Below, in pieces: positions 53,904 to 61,783 of a stretch of 64,000 nucleotides of DNA. Under the pieces are notes generated by a model that did not search any database, was not told the DNA's origin, and saw nothing but the letters and a program-made list of their open reading frames with translations. Origin of the DNA: Alteromonas sp. KC3 (lineage in GTDB: Bacteria; Pseudomonadota; Gammaproteobacteria; Enterobacterales; Alteromonadaceae). Position numbers and translations under genes: made by a program. Position 1 is the stretch's first letter. Each line of letters opens with the position of its first letter. The stretch is taken from the NCBI RefSeq assembly GCF_016756315.1, contig NZ_AP024235.1, positions 1,240,001 through 1,304,000 of the forward strand, written 5' to 3'.

Positions 53904-55216
53904 ATACCATTAGAAATAAACTGATTGCTGCGGCAATGGCATCTACCGCCGTTGGTATTGCGCCTTTGTTGTATTTCGTTGCTTTGTCGGTTGAAACCAA
54001 AATTCTGATTATAAGTGGTGTACTTGTGTTGAGCGGTTTTTGTTTTTACACACTTACAAAGCCCATTGATAAGAACTTGAAAGCGCTTAATGTAGGGCTA
54101 CTTAATTTTAAAGACGGTGAGTATTCATCAACATTGGCGTGTACCTCTTCTGATGAGTTTGGCGAGCTTTGCGCCTTATTCAACGCAACTGCCGAAACGC
54201 TAAGAAAAGAAAAACAGTGGCTTCATCAGCGGGAACTTATGTTAGACAAAGTACTACAAACGTCTCCTGATGTGTTGTTACTTGTAAATAGTGACAATCG
54301 AATAGTGTTTAGTAATTACCAAGCGAGACACTTTTTCAACGCGGCCCATCGCTTAGAAGGTGAGTTGATTGACACGCTTTTGACACAAAAGCCAAGCGCA
54401 CTTGGCGATATGATGAACAACCGTCAGGAAGGGCTATTTACACTACCGCTTGAAGACAAAGGTGTTGAAACGTGGCATATCGCAAAGGGGACATTCTTAC
54501 TGAATAACCAATCACATAAGCTCTTTATTTTGAAACAAATGACACGGGAGTTGAATCGACAAGAGGTATCGGTTTGGAAGAAGGTTATTCGCGTAATAAG
54601 CCATGAGCTCAATAACTCACTCGGTCCAATCTCCAGTCTGCTACATAGTGGGAAGATAGTGAGTAACCAAAATAGTGATCCGCGTTTGGTTCGGGTGTTT
54701 GACACTATTGAAGAGCGTATTGCCCACCTAAACCAATTTGTGCAGGGATACGGAAAATTCGCCAAACTTCCGGTACCAGTATTTGACACCATTAGCTGGG
54801 ATGATGTCTTAGCGCAATTAGCGCAGCAGTATCCATTTAAGTTGTCTATGCCAGAACCCGTTGATTTAAAAGCCGACGCCATCCAATTAGAGCAGTTGCT
54901 CATTAACTTGCTAAAAAATGCCCATGAATCGGGGAGTGCACCTGACGATGTGGAATTAGTGATTACACAGAATACATCGCAAGTCGTGATCGAAGTGTTG
55001 GATAAGGGCAAAGGTATGTCTGAGAGCGTAATGGCGAATGCCCTAGTGCCATTTTATTCGACTAAAGCGACAGGAAGTGGATTAGGGTTAGCATTATGCC
55101 GCGAGATTACTGATGCGCATCGTGGACATTTGGTGATACAAAATAGACAAAATGACGGGTTATGTGTTCGCGTCGTGTTTGAAAAAATAAGGGATAGACG
55201 GGCGTCTATCCCTTAG
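53900..55216 (+). CDS. NtrB-like membrane sensor histidine kinase
   Basis: 438 aa. Two N-terminal membrane helices (about 8-53) with almost no periplasmic loop, then a HAMP-like linker, a PAS domain (about 115-210), the phosphorylation box VISHELNNSLGPISSLL with His near 235, and an HATPase with DKGKGMS and GSGLGLAL. The lack of an external domain suggests sensing within the membrane or by the transporter itself, as in BceS-type kinases. The GTG start overlaps the regulator's TGA (GTGA), so the pair is translationally coupled. Confidence 0.93.
   Translation: MNTIRNKLIAAAMASTAVGIAPLLYFVALSVETKILIISGVLVLSGFCFYTLTKPIDKNLKALNVGLLNFKDGEYSSTLACTSSDEFGELCALFNATAETLRKEKQWLHQRELMLDKVLQTSPDVLLLVNSDNRIVFSNYQARHFFNAAHRLEGELIDTLLTQKPSALGDMMNNRQEGLFTLPLEDKGVETWHIAKGTFLLNNQSHKLFILKQMTRELNRQEVSVWKKVIRVISHELNNSLGPISSLLHSGKIVSNQNSDPRLVRVFDTIEERIAHLNQFVQGYGKFAKLPVPVFDTISWDDVLAQLAQQYPFKLSMPEPVDLKADAIQLEQLLINLLKNAHESGSAPDDVELVITQNTSQVVIEVLDKGKGMSESVMANALVPFYSTKATGSGLGLALCREITDAHRGHLVIQNRQNDGLCVRVVFEKIRDRRASIP
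55182..55215 (-). terminator. Strong intrinsic terminator on the minus strand
   Basis: TAAGGGATAGACG (55188-55200) and CGTCTATCCCTTA (55203-55215) form a perfect 13-bp stem. On the minus strand it is followed by six Ts (plus-strand As 55182-55187). It overlaps the stop codon of the kinase gene on the plus strand. The amylase operon has another hairpin much nearer its own end, so this terminator may serve the small RNA proposed here. Confidence 0.8.
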
Positions 55217-55259
55217 CGACGCTAAGCCAAGACCGTTTTTTACCCAACGTCGAACAGGC
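55182..55259 (-). ncRNA. Candidate Fur-regulated small RNA
   Basis: Predicted transcript of about 78 bases on the minus strand. A promoter (TTGAAA, 17 bp, TATCTT) at 55294-55266 would start it near 55259, and the perfect 13-bp terminator with a U6 tract ends it at 55182. A Fur-box-like sequence fills the spacer between -35 and -10. No open frame of note lies inside. Length and control layout match RyhB/PrrF-type iron-response RNAs, although I see no sequence similarity to RyhB. Purely predicted. Confidence 0.5.
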
Positions 55260-55265
55260 ATTCAC

Positions 55266-55294
55266 AAGATAATCTAAATGATAATTATTTTCAA
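55266..55294 (-). promoter_or_regulatory. Promoter overlapped by a Fur box
   Basis: On the minus strand TTGAAA (55294-55289) and TATCTT (55271-55266) are separated by exactly 17 bp. Plus-strand CTAAATGATAATTATTTTC (55274-55292) matches the 19-bp Fur consensus GATAATGATAATCATTATC at 14 positions. The location between two convergent genes excludes a protein-gene promoter for either neighbour. Confidence 0.55.
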
Positions 55295-55348
55295 TAACTA
55301 TTTTGGGATTATTTAAAGTTATCTTGGGGCGGGCTGGCCCTAAGCCAT

Positions 55349-55382
55349 AAAAACCTTTCTAGCCCTCTTACACGAGGGCTAG
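55349..55382 (-). terminator. Probable terminator of the glucosidase operon
   Basis: CTAGCCCTC (55359-55367) and GAGGGCTAG (55374-55382) form a perfect 9-bp stem, 10 bases past the glucosidase stop on the minus strand. A run of five Ts (plus-strand As 55349-55353) follows after a five-base gap, so the U tract is displaced. Confidence 0.5.
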
Positions 55383-55391
55383 TTAAGCCTG

Positions 55392-57074
55392 CTACTTTAT
55401 TTTTAGTACTATCGCTTGCCAAGGCTTTAGGCGAATGCCTCCTTCAACTTTCTCAATGGTGTTAGCATTGTTGATAAGAACTTGTCCATATTGCAGTTCG
55501 TTTGGCAAATACGCAGTTTGAGCAGAACTTGCATAGTTCAGCAATACTAAAATAACATCACTATCCAGTGTTCTTGTGTAAGCGTAAATACACTCATGAT
55601 CTGCAAGTAGCAGTTCGTACGCACCATATACTAAGCAAAGGTGGTCTTTTCGAAGTTTGGTAAGCGCGCGGAAGTAGTTAAGCGGAGAGTTATCTCTCGT
55701 TTCTTGCTCAGCGGCATTAATCTCTGCGTAGTTTTCGGTTACTTTCAACCACGGTGTTGCGCTTGAAAAACCCGCGTTGGGTGAATCATCCCATTGAAAT
55801 GGCGTTCGCGCATTGTCCCGGCCGCTTAGTTTGTGTGACTCAAGTAGCTTTTGTGCATCACCACCTTCGGCCAATGTGAGGTTGTACCAATTAATTGTCA
55901 TCAAATCATTGTAGTCATCGATACTTTCAAACTTAGCGTTTGTCATGGCTAATTCGTCTCCCATGTAATAGTAAGGAGTGCCACGCATAGTGAGTAGAAA
56001 AGTACTAAGCAGCTTTGAGGATTGTTCTCGGTGTTCAGGTGTGTCGTCGCCGAACCACGAGACTTGGCGAGGAAAATCGTGATTTGTATGCCATTGGGTA
56101 CCCCAGCCTTTTTCGTCAAAAGCCGTTGCCCAGTCACTCATAATTTTCTTAAACTTGACAAGATTTTTGTGGTCGCTATTCACGATTTTTCGGGCGTCTA
56201 GACCGAGTTCAACATGCTCAAAATGGTAATTCATATTGAGTTCTTGTCGGTCCTCATCAACAAGATCGTGAATATTCGACAAATTAGTGCCCGGTCCTTC
56301 TGCGACCGTCATTATGTCGTAGTGTTGCAGTACTTCCCGGTTCATTTCGTGCAAAAATTCATGAAGACGAGGACCACTGGCATATACGTCAATCATTTTA
56401 TCTCCATGCACACCTTCAAATATCGGGTAACCGTCGTGCTTAGAGATAAACGTAATAACATCCATCCTGAACCCATCAATGCCTTTTTTAAACCAAAAGT
56501 GCATCATGTCGAAAATTTCTCTGCGTACAGTTGGGTTTTCCCAGTTCAAGTCCGGCTGCGTTTTATCAAAGTAGTGCAAATAGTACGCATTAGTTTGCTC
56601 GTCGAACGCCCACGCGCTGCCTTCTTCATCAAAATACGACCAACGCTCCGGTGGAGTTCCTTTTTCAGCTGGCCACCAGTGATAATAATCGCGGTAAGGA
56701 TTGTCTCGTGAAGCCCGTGAGGCTTTAAACCATTCGTGCTCGCTGCTTGAGTGATTTACCACAAGATCCATAACCACCTTGATACCTCGTTGATGGAATC
56801 CTTCCAGCATTTCTTCGAAGTCGCGCATGGTGCCAAAGTCATCCATTATGTTGCGATAATCTGATATGTCGTAGCCATTATCGTAATTAGGTGACTGATA
56901 AATAGGGTTGAGCCAGACAATGTCTATGCCTAAGGATGCGATATAGTCGAGTCGCTGAATGATGCCTCTAAGATCACCAATTCCATCGCCGTTTGAGTCT
57001 TGAAAGCTGCGAGGATATATCTGATACACCACACCTTCTTTCCACCATTGACGGTTGATAGTGCTAAGTTTCAT
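55392..57074 (-). CDS. Alpha-glucosidase (GH13, oligo-1,6-glucosidase type)
   Basis: 560-aa cytoplasmic enzyme hydrolysing short alpha-glucosides. The GH13 (beta/alpha)8 barrel has all four conserved regions: DLVVNHSS, the nucleophile Asp near 203 in GFRMDVITF, the acid Glu near 258 in VAEGPG, and NHDFPR near residue 330. The start WWKEGVVYQIYPRSFQDSNGDGIGDL and the B-domain length match MalL/trehalase-C-like proteins. No signal peptide. Its ATG overlaps the end of the sugar-transporter gene (4 bases), so import and hydrolysis are coupled. Confidence 0.92.
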   Translation of the reverse strand: MKLSTINRQWWKEGVVYQIYPRSFQDSNGDGIGDLRGIIQRLDYIASLGIDIVWLNPIYQSPNYDNGYDISDYRNIMDDFGTMRDFEEMLEGFHQRGIKVVMDLVVNHSSSEHEWFKASRASRDNPYRDYYHWWPAEKGTPPERWSYFDEEGSAWAFDEQTNAYYLHYFDKTQPDLNWENPTVRREIFDMMHFWFKKGIDGFRMDVITFISKHDGYPIFEGVHGDKMIDVYASGPRLHEFLHEMNREVLQHYDIMTVAEGPGTNLSNIHDLVDEDRQELNMNYHFEHVELGLDARKIVNSDHKNLVKFKKIMSDWATAFDEKGWGTQWHTNHDFPRQVSWFGDDTPEHREQSSKLLSTFLLTMRGTPYYYMGDELAMTNAKFESIDDYNDLMTINWYNLTLAEGGDAQKLLESHKLSGRDNARTPFQWDDSPNAGFSSATPWLKVTENYAEINAAEQETRDNSPLNYFRALTKLRKDHLCLVYGAYELLLADHECIYAYTRTLDSDVILVLLNYASSAQTAYLPNELQYGQVLINNANTIEKVEGGIRLKPWQAIVLKIK

Positions 57075-58402
57075 CCTACTTTCTCCTGATTGGCTATATG
57101 GTCTGGCTTGGAATTAATGCGAAGTGCTAAGCCAGCACCTATGATGAATAGTACGCCTGATAACGCTAGTGCATTTCGAGGGTCACTGGCTAGAAGAGAA
57201 TCGTACACATAGCCGATAGTGACCATTTCAAGAATTTGAGGAAGGCAGATCATGGCGTTCAGTAAACCCATGTACACACCCACTCTTGCTGCTGGGGTAA
57301 CATCAGCAGTAATAATAAAGGGCACCGTCATTACAGCCGACCAGCCAACGCCTATCAACGCCATACAAACGAAAGTCATATTGAGGTCGGTAGTTAACTG
57401 CATCGACAAAAAGCCAGCGCCGCCAATTAGAAGAAAAAGCGCGTAGGTGTTGGCATCACCAATAAGTTTCACGCAGCGAACAATTACAAAGGCCATCACA
57501 ATAGTAGCGATATTCATGATAGTAAATGCCATGCCTACCTGTGCCGTTCCCTCTACAAAACCGGGGCTATCTGGTGTGGGAGCGTTATAAACGTGGCGAG
57601 CAATTGACAATGAGAGGTATTGCCACATTAATGGCAGTGCAAACCATGTGGCGAGTTTTACCCACCAAATTGCTTTTAATGATTTGGGCATTTCTAGCAT
57701 TGCATTTAATAGCTCTGAGAAAACGTGACCGACCGATTTATGCTGCTGGTTTTTGCGAAAGGCGGCTATATCTTCTGGTGGTATCTCCTTGGTAGTAAAA
57801 AAAGACCATGTCGAAGAAATCAGTATGACCACTACACCGGCGATAAAAGAGTATTTAACAACTTCGGGAATTTCTTTGCCGTCAGTTTCAATTGAAACAC
57901 CAAATGCAATCATGATCAGCGGCATAAGTCCCGCAAGCATTTGCCCTGCTGCCACCATGAAAGTCTGTAACGCGTAGGCTAATGGTCTTTGCTGGTGATT
58001 TACTTTATCACCAACAAGGGCGCGGTAAGGTTCCATCGCGGTATTCATGGCAGCATCAAGCATCCAAAATAGCCCAACAACCATCCACAGTTCAGGTACG
58101 TAGGGCATGAACATAACAGCAATAGAACCTACCAATGCGCCCATCATGAAAAATGGCTTACGACGGCCAAAGCGAGTCCAGGTACCATCGCTGATCACGC
58201 CAATAAGAGGCTGTATCAGTAATCCAGTAACTGGTCCTGCTAGCCACAAAATGGGAAGCTCATGTTCTGCCGCACCGTGATAACGAAAGATCGGACTTAA
58301 GTTGGCCTGTTGCAGACCAAATCCGTATTGGATGCCAAAGAACCCGAAGCACATGTTCCATATTTGCCAGAAGCTCATTGTTGGCTTGAGTGAATCTTTC
58401 AT
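57071..58402 (-). CDS. Sugar:cation symporter, MFS/SLC45-like
   Basis: 443-aa, twelve-helix importer related to the GPH/SLC45 sucrose and maltose symporters. The N-terminus FWQIWNMCFGFFGIQYGFGLQQANLSPIFRYHGA and the SDGTWTRFGRRKPFF loop are typical of that group. It is first in a two-gene operon with the alpha-glucosidase, so maltose, isomaltose-like or sucrose-like glucosides are likely substrates. A perfect operator-like palindrome lies 23 bases upstream of the ATG. Confidence 0.9.
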   Translation of the reverse strand: MKDSLKPTMSFWQIWNMCFGFFGIQYGFGLQQANLSPIFRYHGAAEHELPILWLAGPVTGLLIQPLIGVISDGTWTRFGRRKPFFMMGALVGSIAVMFMPYVPELWMVVGLFWMLDAAMNTAMEPYRALVGDKVNHQQRPLAYALQTFMVAAGQMLAGLMPLIMIAFGVSIETDGKEIPEVVKYSFIAGVVVILISSTWSFFTTKEIPPEDIAAFRKNQQHKSVGHVFSELLNAMLEMPKSLKAIWWVKLATWFALPLMWQYLSLSIARHVYNAPTPDSPGFVEGTAQVGMAFTIMNIATIVMAFVIVRCVKLIGDANTYALFLLIGGAGFLSMQLTTDLNMTFVCMALIGVGWSAVMTVPFIITADVTPAARVGVYMGLLNAMICLPQILEMVTIGYVYDSLLASDPRNALALSGVLFIIGAGLALRINSKPDHIANQEKVG

Positions 58403-58424
58403 ATTGAAAACTCGTTATTAATTA

Positions 58425-58447
58425 TTTGATAACATTTTGTTATCAAA
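58425..58447. promoter_or_regulatory. Perfect operator-like palindrome of the sugar operon
   Basis: TTTGATAACA (58425-58434), a TTT spacer, and TGTTATCAAA (58438-58447) form a perfect 10-bp inverted repeat immediately before the symporter gene. It overlaps where the promoter should be, as expected for a repressor site. No repressor gene is in the window. The three-base spacer differs from the CG-centred LacI-type operators of many sugar operons. Confidence 0.65.
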
Positions 58448-58608
58448 ACTTAATCGTTTAAGTTTCATCTGTCAAATGTATTTACCAGAAATTTGCTAAG
58501 CAGAAGGTAATTGCTAAAAAGTGAAAAGAGGATAAGTACACCAATACAAAAATAGCATTGCGGTTACTTTGTTAGGAACAGAACGGAAACACAACTTTCA
58601 CCTGTCAT

Positions 58609-58700
58609 TTGATGTAGATCAACAATGCCCAACAGTGAAGTGCTTGGCGCTTGGCACATTGATCTAGATCAGGTTTAGGCTGCTGTTCTTTCTCTATGAT
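58609..58700 (+). promoter_or_regulatory. Tandem FNR boxes and class-II promoter
   Basis: TTGATGTAGATCAA (58609-58622) is a perfect FNR box (TTGAT-N4-ATCAA). TTGATCTAGATCAG (58659-58672) matches nine of ten positions. The -10 TATGAT (58695-58700) predicts a start near 58707, placing the second box at about -41.5 and the first at about -91.5. The rest of the 324-base gap (58403-58608) shows only the sugar-operon palindrome at its left end. Confidence 0.7.
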
Positions 58701-58726
58701 TAATGCAGTTAAAGAGGAGAACGATT

Positions 58727-58852
58727 ATGTTGTGGACAATGATTAAAGACCCAGTAGTGTGGGGCTCACTTTTAGGTATAGGTATTATTGTTGGCATGAT
58801 GATGTATTACACATACCTGTTTATGCACAATAGTGCTGACGAGGAAAAATAA
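58727..58852 (+). CDS. DUF3149 single-pass micro-protein
   Basis: 41 aa, preceded by a strong AGAGGAGA ribosome site. It reads as an amphipathic start (LWTMIKDP), one transmembrane helix (about residues 9-33: VVWGSLLGIGIIVGMMMYYTYLFM) and an acidic tail. This fits the DUF3149 pattern of DPV-x-GSLLGIG near the N-terminus. Function is unknown. The tandem FNR boxes upstream predict induction under oxygen limitation, suggesting a part in respiratory or envelope adaptation, perhaps as a small subunit like CydX or CcoQ; that is speculation. Confidence 0.8.
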   Translation: MLWTMIKDPVVWGSLLGIGIIVGMMMYYTYLFMHNSADEEK

Positions 58853-58880
58853 ACGTTTATTACCTGCTACAGTGAATTTT

Positions 58881-59501
58881 CTAACGTTTATTATTATGCA
58901 ACGGGATATCAATTAATACCAACAGTGCCGCTTGTCCGCCGTATTCCAGTGGTGCTTGGTGAAATGCTCTTACGTGAGGGTGCTGTACAAGGTAATGTGG
59001 CAGGGCGGCTTTAAGAACGCCTTGCCCGAAACCATGCATAATGCTTACACAGTCAATTGACGATTTTCTAGCAGAGTGAATAAGTGCTGCCAGTTCCGCT
59101 TTTGCCATTTCTCTTGTTAAACCATGCAAATCTAGCATCATCTCAGGTGAGTAATCACCGCGTCTTAGTTGCTTAACAATGTGGGAAGACTCGCCGTCTC
59201 TGCAATAACGCATTGGTCCTTCTTGCGGCAAAGCAGCCTGATACATGTCTGAAAAACTAAATGAGGCAGCAAGTTGTTTGCTATGAGTGAGGTGTGCTGT
59301 TGAAGCCTGTTGGCGTTTGTTAAATAGCGCGACTTGTTTATCAGGTTCAATTTTGTCCTGCTGAAGGGGTTTTACGCCTTGCATTGCATCGGCAAATGAA
59401 AAGGTCTCTTCTTCAACACGGTCGATACTACCCGCATTGTTAAGTTTAGAAGCTAAAGTTTGTTTCTTTAAGGCTTTTAGTTCTTTTTTAAACGCTTTCA
59501 T
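58881..59501 (-). CDS. smrB: Ribosome-rescue endonuclease SmrB
   Basis: 206-aa protein with a C-terminal Smr domain: DLHGLTREMAKAELAALI near residue 125, IMHGFGQGVLKAALPHYL (HGxG motif) near 155 and AFHQAPLEYGGQAALLVLI at the end. In E. coli SmrB cuts mRNA at collided ribosomes to start rescue. The N-terminal helix with FADAMQGVKPL resembles the ribosome-binding part. The order smrB-prmB-aroC with smrB divergent is the same as in E. coli. Confidence 0.92.
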   Translation of the reverse strand: MKAFKKELKALKKQTLASKLNNAGSIDRVEEETFSFADAMQGVKPLQQDKIEPDKQVALFNKRQQASTAHLTHSKQLAASFSFSDMYQAALPQEGPMRYCRDGESSHIVKQLRRGDYSPEMMLDLHGLTREMAKAELAALIHSARKSSIDCVSIMHGFGQGVLKAALPHYLVQHPHVRAFHQAPLEYGGQAALLVLIDIPLHNNKR

Positions 59502-59588
59502 TATGAATCAATATGCAAATTAACATGGGCGAACACACTAAATGTTAGTATGATACCAGCTTTGTAATTGTTGATGTACTCAAACACC

Positions 59589-60524
59589 ATGACCGATAAG
59601 TTTTACCTAGAAGAAGCCATTGAAGATCTGCATACATTGTTAGATATGACACGATGGGCAACCAGTCGATTTAATGATGCGGCGTTGTATTTTGGTCATG
59701 GTACCGACAATGCATGGGACGAAGCGACAAGCTTGGTTATGCAAGCGTTGCATTTGCCACACCCTATTTTAGAGCAAGTCGGTGAAAGTGTACTGACATC
59801 TCGGTTAACCAAGAGTGAACGCGAGAAAATTGCAGAGCTTGTACTTAAGCGCGTACAAACCCGTATGCCGCTGCCTTATATCACCAATGAGGCGTGGTTT
59901 TGTGGCATGCCATTTTATGTTGATGAACGTGTACTTATTCCGCGTTCGCCTTTTGCTGAGCTGATTCAAAATGAATTTGCGCCGTTTGTGGAAATCGCAC
60001 CTTCGAGTATTCTCGATATGTGCACGGGCGGGGGCTGTATCGCCATTGCGTTGGCGCACGCCTATCCTGAAGCGCAAGTTGATGCAGTGGACATCAGTAC
60101 CGACGCGTTAGAAGTGGCGGATATCAATATTCAGGAGCACGGATTAAGTCACCGTGTTTACCCCATTCAATCAGACTTGTTTTCAAGTTTAGAAGGTCAA
60201 CGATACGACCTTATTGTGTCTAACCCACCTTATGTCGACGCCGAAGATATGGCGGATTTACCTGAGGAATATCACCATGAGCCTGAGCTTGCGCTCGCGG
60301 CAGGTGAAGATGGCCTTGAACTGGTTGATATAATGTTGAAGCAAGCGCCCACGTACCTCAATGATGGTGGGTGGTTATTTGTGGAAGTGGGAAATAGTGA
60401 AGTGCACATGAATACGCGGTTTCCTGGCCTAGAAGTTATCTGGCTTGAATTTGAAAACGGCGGCTCTGGCATTTTTGCTGTGCGAAAAGAGACACTGGTA
60501 GAACACTTTGGTAGTAAGGATTAA
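59589..60524 (+). CDS. prmB: Ribosomal protein L3 glutamine methyltransferase
   Basis: SAM-dependent enzyme that methylates a glutamine of ribosomal protein L3. The SAM motif is ILDMCTGGGCIAIALAH and the catalytic NPPY motif is in YDLIVSNPPYVDAEDM. The remaining sequence tracks E. coli PrmB closely (YGHGTDN-WDEA, WFCGMPFYVDERVLIPRSP). ATG 59589 gives 311 aa, against 310 in E. coli; upstream ATG 59574 would add five residues. It ends nine bases before aroC, forming an operon with it. Confidence 0.95.
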   Translation: MTDKFYLEEAIEDLHTLLDMTRWATSRFNDAALYFGHGTDNAWDEATSLVMQALHLPHPILEQVGESVLTSRLTKSEREKIAELVLKRVQTRMPLPYITNEAWFCGMPFYVDERVLIPRSPFAELIQNEFAPFVEIAPSSILDMCTGGGCIAIALAHAYPEAQVDAVDISTDALEVADINIQEHGLSHRVYPIQSDLFSSLEGQRYDLIVSNPPYVDAEDMADLPEEYHHEPELALAAGEDGLELVDIMLKQAPTYLNDGGWLFVEVGNSEVHMNTRFPGLEVIWLEFENGGSGIFAVRKETLVEHFGSKD

Positions 60525-60533
60525 TAGTTAATT

Positions 60534-61631
60534 ATGTCAGGTAACAGCTTCGGAAAACTCTTCACTGTAACCACATTTGGCGAAAGCCATGGTATAGCAA
60601 TTGGCGGCGTGGTAGATGGTTGCCCCCCAGGTTTAAGTATTACTGAAGACGACCTTCAGGTTGACCTTGATAGACGTAAACCAGGCACATCTCGTTACAC
60701 CACAGCGCGACGTGAAGATGATGAAGTACAAATTTTATCTGGCGTATTTGAAGGTAAAACCACCGGTACCAGCATTGGCCTTTTAATTAAAAATAAAGAC
60801 CAGCGCAGCCAAGACTACGGTAATATTAAAGACCGCTTCCGTCCAGGTCATGCAGACTACACTTACGACCAAAAGTATGGAAGTCGCGATTATCGCGGCG
60901 GCGGTCGCTCCTCTGCACGTGAGACGGCAATTCGGGTTGCCGCTGGTGGTATTGCTAAGAAATACCTTAAAGAAATGCATGGTATTGAGGTACTGGGTTA
61001 CTTATCTCAGCTTGGCCCAATCGCCGTTGAAACGGTTGACCATAACGTCACAAATACAAACCCATTTTTCTGCCCGGATGCATCAAAACTTGAAGCGCTT
61101 GATGAATACATGCGCGACCTCAAAAAGTCGGGCGACAGCATTGGTGCTAAAGTGTCAGTTGTAGCTAAAAACGTGCCTGTTGGATTAGGGGAACCGGTTT
61201 TTGATCGCTTAGATGCTGAAATTGCTCATGCCATGATGGGAATAAACGCGGTTAAAGGCGTAGAAATTGGTGATGGGTTTGACGTGATTAATCAAAAAGG
61301 TAGTGAGCATCGCGACACTCTAACGCCTGATGGTTTTACATCAAATCACTCTGGCGGTGTGCTAGGGGGCATTTCTACCGGACAAGACATTGAAGTTCAT
61401 ATGGCGCTTAAGCCAACATCAAGCATTTCAGTACCCGGTAAGACAATCAATAAAGATAACGAAGAAATAGATATTGTGACGAAAGGCCGTCACGACCCGT
61501 GCGTGGGCATTCGTGCAGTACCTATTGCAGAGGCGATGTTAGCCCTTGTTCTGATGGACCACTTGCTCCGCCACCGCGCACAGAATCAGGGTATTGCTTC
61601 AACCACTGCACCTATCGCAGGCAAAGCGTAG
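60534..61631 (+). CDS. aroC: Chorismate synthase
   Basis: Final step of the shikimate pathway, converting EPSP to chorismate with reduced FMN. All signatures are present: TFGESHG near the start, [37 protein letters not shown], and [17 protein letters not shown] near residue 272. Full length at 365 aa. It follows prmB, as in E. coli. Confidence 0.97.
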   Translation: MSGNSFGKLFTVTTFGESHGIAIGGVVDGCPPGLSITEDDLQVDLDRRKPGTSRYTTARREDDEVQILSGVFEGKTTGTSIGLLIKNKDQRSQDYGNIKDRFRPGHADYTYDQKYGSRDYRGGGRSSARETAIRVAAGGIAKKYLKEMHGIEVLGYLSQLGPIAVETVDHNVTNTNPFFCPDASKLEALDEYMRDLKKSGDSIGAKVSVVAKNVPVGLGEPVFDRLDAEIAHAMMGINAVKGVEIGDGFDVINQKGSEHRDTLTPDGFTSNHSGGVLGGISTGQDIEVHMALKPTSSISVPGKTINKDNEEIDIVTKGRHDPCVGIRAVPIAEAMLALVLMDHLLRHRAQNQGIASTTAPIAGKA

Positions 61632-61783
61632 CGATTATTTTTAGTCGGTTATCTTTGAGTAAACGCGCTTAAAGGTTACCGGCATGTGCTAGGTGCATCG
61701 CCATTAACTTTTTAGCTAGTTTTAACGCTTGTCTAAGCGCGATGCTAAAACGTTGATGGCGTTTTTGTATATGGAGATTTCTA

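Noticed and set aside
55289..55320. Possible plus-strand promoter at the Fur box
   Set aside because: TTTTCA with a weak TATTTA-like -10 fits less well than the minus-strand pair, and no plus-strand terminator with a T tract follows.
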